Below are positions 60,961 through 64,000 of a stretch of 64,000 nt of DNA, in pieces (position 1 is the stretch's first letter; each line of letters begins with the position of its first letter). The position numbers were made by a program, and so were the translations under genes. Under the pieces are notes generated by a model. It worked only from the letters and a program-made list of their open reading frames with translations, made no database searches and was not told where the DNA came from. This DNA is from Aerobium sp039839275 (GTDB lineage: Bacteria; Pseudomonadota; Alphaproteobacteria; Rhizobiales; Rhizobiaceae), in the NCBI RefSeq assembly GCF_039839275.1, contig NZ_JBDOQP010000005.1:62001-126000 (forward strand). Direction: 5' to 3'.

Positions 60961-62210
60961 GCCGCCGCCCCGATGCGGTTCTTGTGGAAGACGCCGCCCT
61001 TCATGATGGCGGCCATCCGGGCGCCCTGGTTCTCGAGGACGCTGATGTCGTCCAGCGGATCACCGTCGACGACGATCAGATCCGCCCATGCGCCTGCCTT
61101 CAGCGTGCCGAGCTGACCCGGCCTGCGGATCACTTCCGCCGCGATGGTGGTTGCCGAGCGGATGACATCCATGGCGGGCTGCACCTCGCGCCGGATCGAG
61201 AATTCGCGGCTCTGGTCGGTTGCGAGCGGGCCGAGAAGATCGGAGCCGTAGGCGACCTTCACGCCGGCCTCGCGGCAGATTTCCAGGGATCGATAGCCAC
61301 CTTCAAGAACCATATCGTTCTTCTCGAGCATGGCGGGGGGCATGCCGTATTCGGCCGCCCGCTCCTTCATCGCGACATAGGCTACCAGATTTGCAACGAG
61401 ATAGGCACCATGCTCGGCCATCACCGCCGCCGCCGCCGCGTCGATCAGGTTGCCATGCTCGATGGTGCGAACGCCCAGGGTGACGGCGCGGGTGATCGCG
61501 CGCGGCGTATAGGCATGGGCGCAGACATAGCGCCCGAAGGCCTCCGCTTCCTCGACGGCGGCCGAAATCTCATCGTCGCTGAACTGGTCGGAATCCAGCG
61601 GGTCGTGGGGGGAGGCGACACCGCCTGAAACCATGATCTTCACGTGGTCGCAGCCCTGCCGCATCTGTTCGCGAACCGCCTTGCGGACCTCGTCGGCGCC
61701 GTCGACGACGAGCCGCAGGAAGGCCTGCCCGTTGCAGCAGGGACAGGCATAGCCGGAATTGGTGCGCGAGCGTCCGTCGCTGTGCCCGCCCGTCGGTCCG
61801 ATCGAGCGTCCGGCGATGAACAGCCGCGGGCCCGGGATCAGCCCCTGATCCACCGCAGCCTTCATCCCCCAGTCGGTGCCGCCGGTGTCGCGCGCGGTGG
61901 TGAAGCCGCGGTCGATCATCTCGCGGATACGCCGCGCACCGCGTGCGGCCGCCATCGTCAGCGGGACGTCCTCCATGCGGCGCATGTAGACTTCGGAATG
62001 CATGCAGTGCACGTGGCAGTCGATGAGCCCGGGCATCACGACGCGCCCGCCGCAGTCGATCACCTGTGCCAAGGCGGCAGTGATCGGCGTGTCGGAGAGT
62101 TCGCGAATGCGGTCGCCTTCGATGAGAATCTCGTACCCCTCGCGGACCTCATCGAATGTCGGCTCGAGAAGTTTCAGATTTCGCAGGACTATCGGGTGGC
62201 TGGACGACAT
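60957..62210 (-). CDS. COG1228 amidohydrolase, prolidase-like (second gene of the pair)
   Basis: This 417-residue binuclear-metal amidohydrolase has PGLIDCHVH (about 60-68), a bridging Lys in HVKIMVSGG, His ligands in CAHAYTP and IEHGNL, and the Asp in AYGSDLLG. A CPCC segment near 156-159 matches the Cys-rich insert I recall in characterised COG1228 prolidases that cut Xaa-Pro and Xaa-hydroxyproline. It is homologous along its length to the protein at 62254-63489. It is co-transcribed with the importer and the DapA-family enzyme, so it probably splits imported dipeptides or related amides. Start ATG 62210. Confidence 0.88.
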   Translation of the reverse strand: MSSSHPIVLRNLKLLEPTFDEVREGYEILIEGDRIRELSDTPITAALAQVIDCGGRVVMPGLIDCHVHCMHSEVYMRRMEDVPLTMAAARGARRIREMIDRGFTTARDTGGTDWGMKAAVDQGLIPGPRLFIAGRSIGPTGGHSDGRSRTNSGYACPCCNGQAFLRLVVDGADEVRKAVREQMRQGCDHVKIMVSGGVASPHDPLDSDQFSDDEISAAVEEAEAFGRYVCAHAYTPRAITRAVTLGVRTIEHGNLIDAAAAAVMAEHGAYLVANLVAYVAMKERAAEYGMPPAMLEKNDMVLEGGYRSLEICREAGVKVAYGSDLLGPLATDQSREFSIRREVQPAMDVIRSATTIAAEVIRRPGQLGTLKAGAWADLIVVDGDPLDDISVLENQGARMAAIMKGGVFHKNRIGAAA

Positions 62211-62253
62211 TGTGGGCGCTCCGATGGAATGGCGTTGCGAAACGAGATCGACC

Positions 62254-63489
62254 TCAGTTCAGCGCGTATTTGTGGAAGACGCCGCCCTTCATGATGGCGG
62301 CCATGTGGGTTCCGCCGCCGGCAAGCAGATCGATATTGGCCAGCGGGTCGCCATCGACCAGCAGCAGGTCGGCATAGGCGCCTTCTTTGACGCAGCCGAG
62401 CTTGCCTTCATGGCGCAGCAGACGCGCCGCGACACTCGTGGCCGACCTGACGATCTCCAGCGGACTCAGCACCTGCGAGCGAATGGCGAATTCACGGTTC
62501 TGGTCGACCTGCAACTGGCCGAGCAGGTCGCTGCCATAGGCGACCGGAACACCGGCGCGCTTGCAGATCTCCAGCGAACGCAACCCGCCTTCGATGACGA
62601 GGTCGTTCTTTTCGAGCATTTCGCCGTCCATCCCGTATTCGGCGGCCCGCTCCTTCATGGCGTAGTAGGCGACGAGGTTGGCCACGAGGAACATGTCCTT
62701 TTCGGCCATCAGTTTCGCCGCCGCCTCGTCGATGAGGTTTCCATGTTCGATCGTGCGCACGCCGGCATGGGCGGCCCGGGTGATCGCCTCGGCCGAATAG
62801 GCATGGGCGCAGACATAGCGCCCGAAGGCGGTTGCTTCCGCGACCGCGGCATTCACTTCAGGCATCGAGAACTGCAGGGAATCGAGAGGATCGTAGGGGG
62901 AGGCGACGCCGCCCGACATCATGATCTTCACCTGGTCGCAGCCCTGCCGCATTTCCTCGCGGACCGCGCGCCTCACCTCGGCGACGCCGTCGGCCAGGCA
63001 CATGGAAAAGCTCAGCGCATCGCAGCACGGGCAGCGCGTGGCTGAATCCGTGCGCCTGCGGCTGTCGCTGTGGCCGCCCGTAGGCCCGATGGCGCGTCCG
63101 GCGATGAACAGCCGCGGCCCGGTGATGTAGCCCTCGTCGACGGCGCTTCGCAGCCCCCAGTCGGCGCCGCCGGTGTCCCGCACGGTCGTGAAGCCGCGAT
63201 CCAGCATCGCTCCCATCTGCCGCATCGCGCGCGCCGTCATCAGGGTGATCGGATAGTTCTCGAGGTTGCGGATATTGACTTCGCTGAGCACCACATGGAC
63301 GTGGCAGTCGATCAGGCCGGGCATGAGCGTCTTGCCGCCGCAATCGATCACATCGGCATCCGCTGACGTGATCGGACTGGACGACACTTCCCGGATCACG
63401 TCGCCTTCGACAAGCAACTCGTGACCGTCCAGAAGATCATCCCGCTCAGGATCGAGCAGGCGAAAATTCTTGAATAGCATCAGTGCCAT
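62254..63489 (-). CDS. COG1228 amidohydrolase, prolidase-like (first gene of the pair)
   Basis: This 411-residue enzyme has PGLIDCHVHVV, QVKIMMSGG, CAHAYS, IEHGNLI and AYGSDLLG in the same order as its neighbour at 60957, and a CPCC insert near 152-155. Metal-dependent hydrolysis of Xaa-Pro-type dipeptides or acylated amino acids is likely. Two diverged copies suggest different dipeptide preferences or a heteromer. It is the first gene of the minus-strand operon. GGAGG precedes the ATG at 63489. The 43-residue upstream in-frame extension crosses the promoter palindromes and is rejected. Confidence 0.88.
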   Translation of the reverse strand: MALMLFKNFRLLDPERDDLLDGHELLVEGDVIREVSSSPITSADADVIDCGGKTLMPGLIDCHVHVVLSEVNIRNLENYPITLMTARAMRQMGAMLDRGFTTVRDTGGADWGLRSAVDEGYITGPRLFIAGRAIGPTGGHSDSRRRTDSATRCPCCDALSFSMCLADGVAEVRRAVREEMRQGCDQVKIMMSGGVASPYDPLDSLQFSMPEVNAAVAEATAFGRYVCAHAYSAEAITRAAHAGVRTIEHGNLIDEAAAKLMAEKDMFLVANLVAYYAMKERAAEYGMDGEMLEKNDLVIEGGLRSLEICKRAGVPVAYGSDLLGQLQVDQNREFAIRSQVLSPLEIVRSATSVAARLLRHEGKLGCVKEGAYADLLLVDGDPLANIDLLAGGGTHMAAIMKGGVFHKYALN

Positions 63490-63594
63490 TGCGGGCCTCC
63501 GGCTATGGCAGTCTTTACCCCAGGGGCGTCCTTGTGGGCGCTCGTATACTTGCCTCGTCCTGCCGAGTTCCTCGTCGGCGGCCGGGCTGTTGTC

Positions 63595-63616
63595 GGTATA
63601 TTTTATCCAATATACC
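63595..63616. promoter_or_regulatory. Candidate operator palindrome upstream of the prolidase operon
   Basis: Perfect 8-bp arms, GGTATATT (63595-63602) and AATATACC (63609-63616), are separated by 6 nt. It lies in an AT-rich 245-nt divergent promoter region. It fits a dimeric repressor such as a GntR-type protein. No such regulator gene is visible in the window. Confidence 0.6.
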
Positions 63617-63676
63617 ATTCAGTCAACACTTTTTGCGGCTTTTGCAGCAGCGCTTGCAAGCGGCGACTTGCGAAAT

Positions 63677-63691
63677 TGGATACCATATCCA
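63677..63691. promoter_or_regulatory. Second palindrome in the same divergent promoter
   Basis: Perfect 6-bp arms, TGGATA-CCA-TATCCA, lie 44 nt before the CobW-type start. The centre is about 78 bp from the first palindrome, and the sequence differs, so a second regulator may act here. Confidence 0.5.
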
Positions 63692-63734
63692 TAATCACGT
63701 CAACCGGGTTTGTTTCGGAAGGGGTGACGCGACC

Positions 63735-64000
63735 ATGAAACATCCGCCACGCGAGCCGGTCCCCGTGACGGTCATCAGCGGGTTCCTGGGTGCAGGGAAA
63801 ACCACGCTGCTGCGCCACATTCTGTCCCAGCCGCAAGGCCGGCGTTTCGGTGTCCTGGTCAATGATTTCGGCGAGATCAACATCGATGCGGCGCTTATCG
63901 TGGAGACGGCGGGGGACCAGATCTCGCTCAGCAACGGCTGCGTGTGCTGCACCATCCAGGACGATCTCATCGAGGAGATCGCCGCGCTGGTTGCGGACCG
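63735..64000 (+). CDS. CobW/COG0523-family GTPase (metallochaperone type), 3' end cut by window edge
   Basis: The first 88 residues show Walker A GFLGAGKTT (16-24), NDFGEINID (43-51) and the CVCC metal-binding motif (69-72) of COG0523 G3E GTPases. These proteins insert or traffic metals such as zinc or cobalt for client enzymes. Divergence from an operon with two metal-dependent amidohydrolases suggests it may serve them. The ATG at 63735 follows GAAGGGG. The C-terminal domain is outside the window. Confidence 0.88.
   Translation, partial: MKHPPREPVPVTVISGFLGAGKTTLLRHILSQPQGRRFGVLVNDFGEINIDAALIVETAGDQISLSNGCVCCTIQDDLIEEIAALVAD

Noticed and set aside
1..64000. tRNA, rRNA, riboswitch, prophage or insertion-sequence content
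   Set aside because: No cloverleaf, rRNA segment, transposase, integrase or phage structural gene was recognised on either strand by reading; a covariance-model search would be needed to exclude small RNAs.

Overview
This window is about 64 kb of GC-rich DNA, dense with catabolic and transport genes. It most likely comes from an alphaproteobacterium of the Hyphomicrobiales (Rhizobiales), perhaps the Mesorhizobium/Aminobacter/Phyllobacteriaceae side. That placement is inference. It rests on the mix of TRAP, Fe3+-type, Dpp and Pot-type transporters, LysR and IclR regulators, a DUF1403 protein typical of rhizobial replicons, and a composite palindrome at 16974-17080 that resembles a dispersed rhizobial intergenic repeat. 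No rRNA, tRNA, CRISPR, insertion sequence or phage gene is visible. Almost every operon is packed with 1-8 nt start/stop overlaps (ATGA, GTGA or TGATG).

Layout, left to right. (1) 1-5633: a minus-strand operon with a three-subunit flavin/[2Fe-2S] imino-acid or opine dehydrogenase, an aldehyde dehydrogenase and a divergent DapB-like reductase cut by the window edge, facing a LysR gene. (2) 5781-6605: an orphan amino-acid-type binding protein with a strong terminator. (3) 6675-16967: an eight-gene minus-strand operon (FAD oxidoreductase, two-subunit aconitase X, TAXI-TRAP transporter, two different COG2159 amidohydrolases, DinB-like protein) facing a LysR gene. (4) 17078-25013: a second module with a homologous LysR and homologues of the same two amidohydrolases, here with a Rieske ferredoxin and an Fe3+-type ABC importer whose parts lie on both arms of the divergent promoter. 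(5) 25080-32922: a DctPQM TRAP transporter, two SDRs, an acyl-CoA-synthetase-like ligase, an IclR regulator and a tandem PPC (DUF296) protein, preceded by twin TCCA-N5-TGGA palindromes. (6) 33128-40835: an SDR, an M81 (MlrC-like) metallopeptidase and a complete Dpp-type peptide/opine ABC importer. (7) 41116-55881: plus-strand asparagine synthase, then a type I secretion locus (LuxR regulator with a pseudo-receiver, two RTX proteins, two small proteins sharing a repeated module, PrtD-like ABC protein, HlyD-like adaptor), a minus-strand stand-alone homologue of the pseudo-receiver, a small membrane protein and DUF1403. (8) 55898-63489: a minus-strand operon with two COG1228 prolidase-like amidohydrolases, a Pot-type ABC importer and a DapA-family protein of the pyrroline-4-hydroxy-2-carboxylate deaminase type, divergent from a CobW-type GTPase cut by the right edge.

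How the parts fit. Blocks 1 and 8 together could supply uptake of X-hydroxyproline peptides, their hydrolysis, oxidation of the imino acid, deamination and oxidation of the resulting semialdehyde. Aconitase X in block 3 belongs to a family that includes cis-3-hydroxyproline dehydratases, so hydroxylated proline compounds may be a theme, though this is not shown. The most novel material is the type I secretion locus: three consecutive proteins share a module of about 40 residues that I do not recognise, and two related receivers lacking the phosphoacceptor flank the locus. The repeated pairing of two distinct amidohydrolases in blocks 3 and 4 also looks like an undescribed two-component enzyme.
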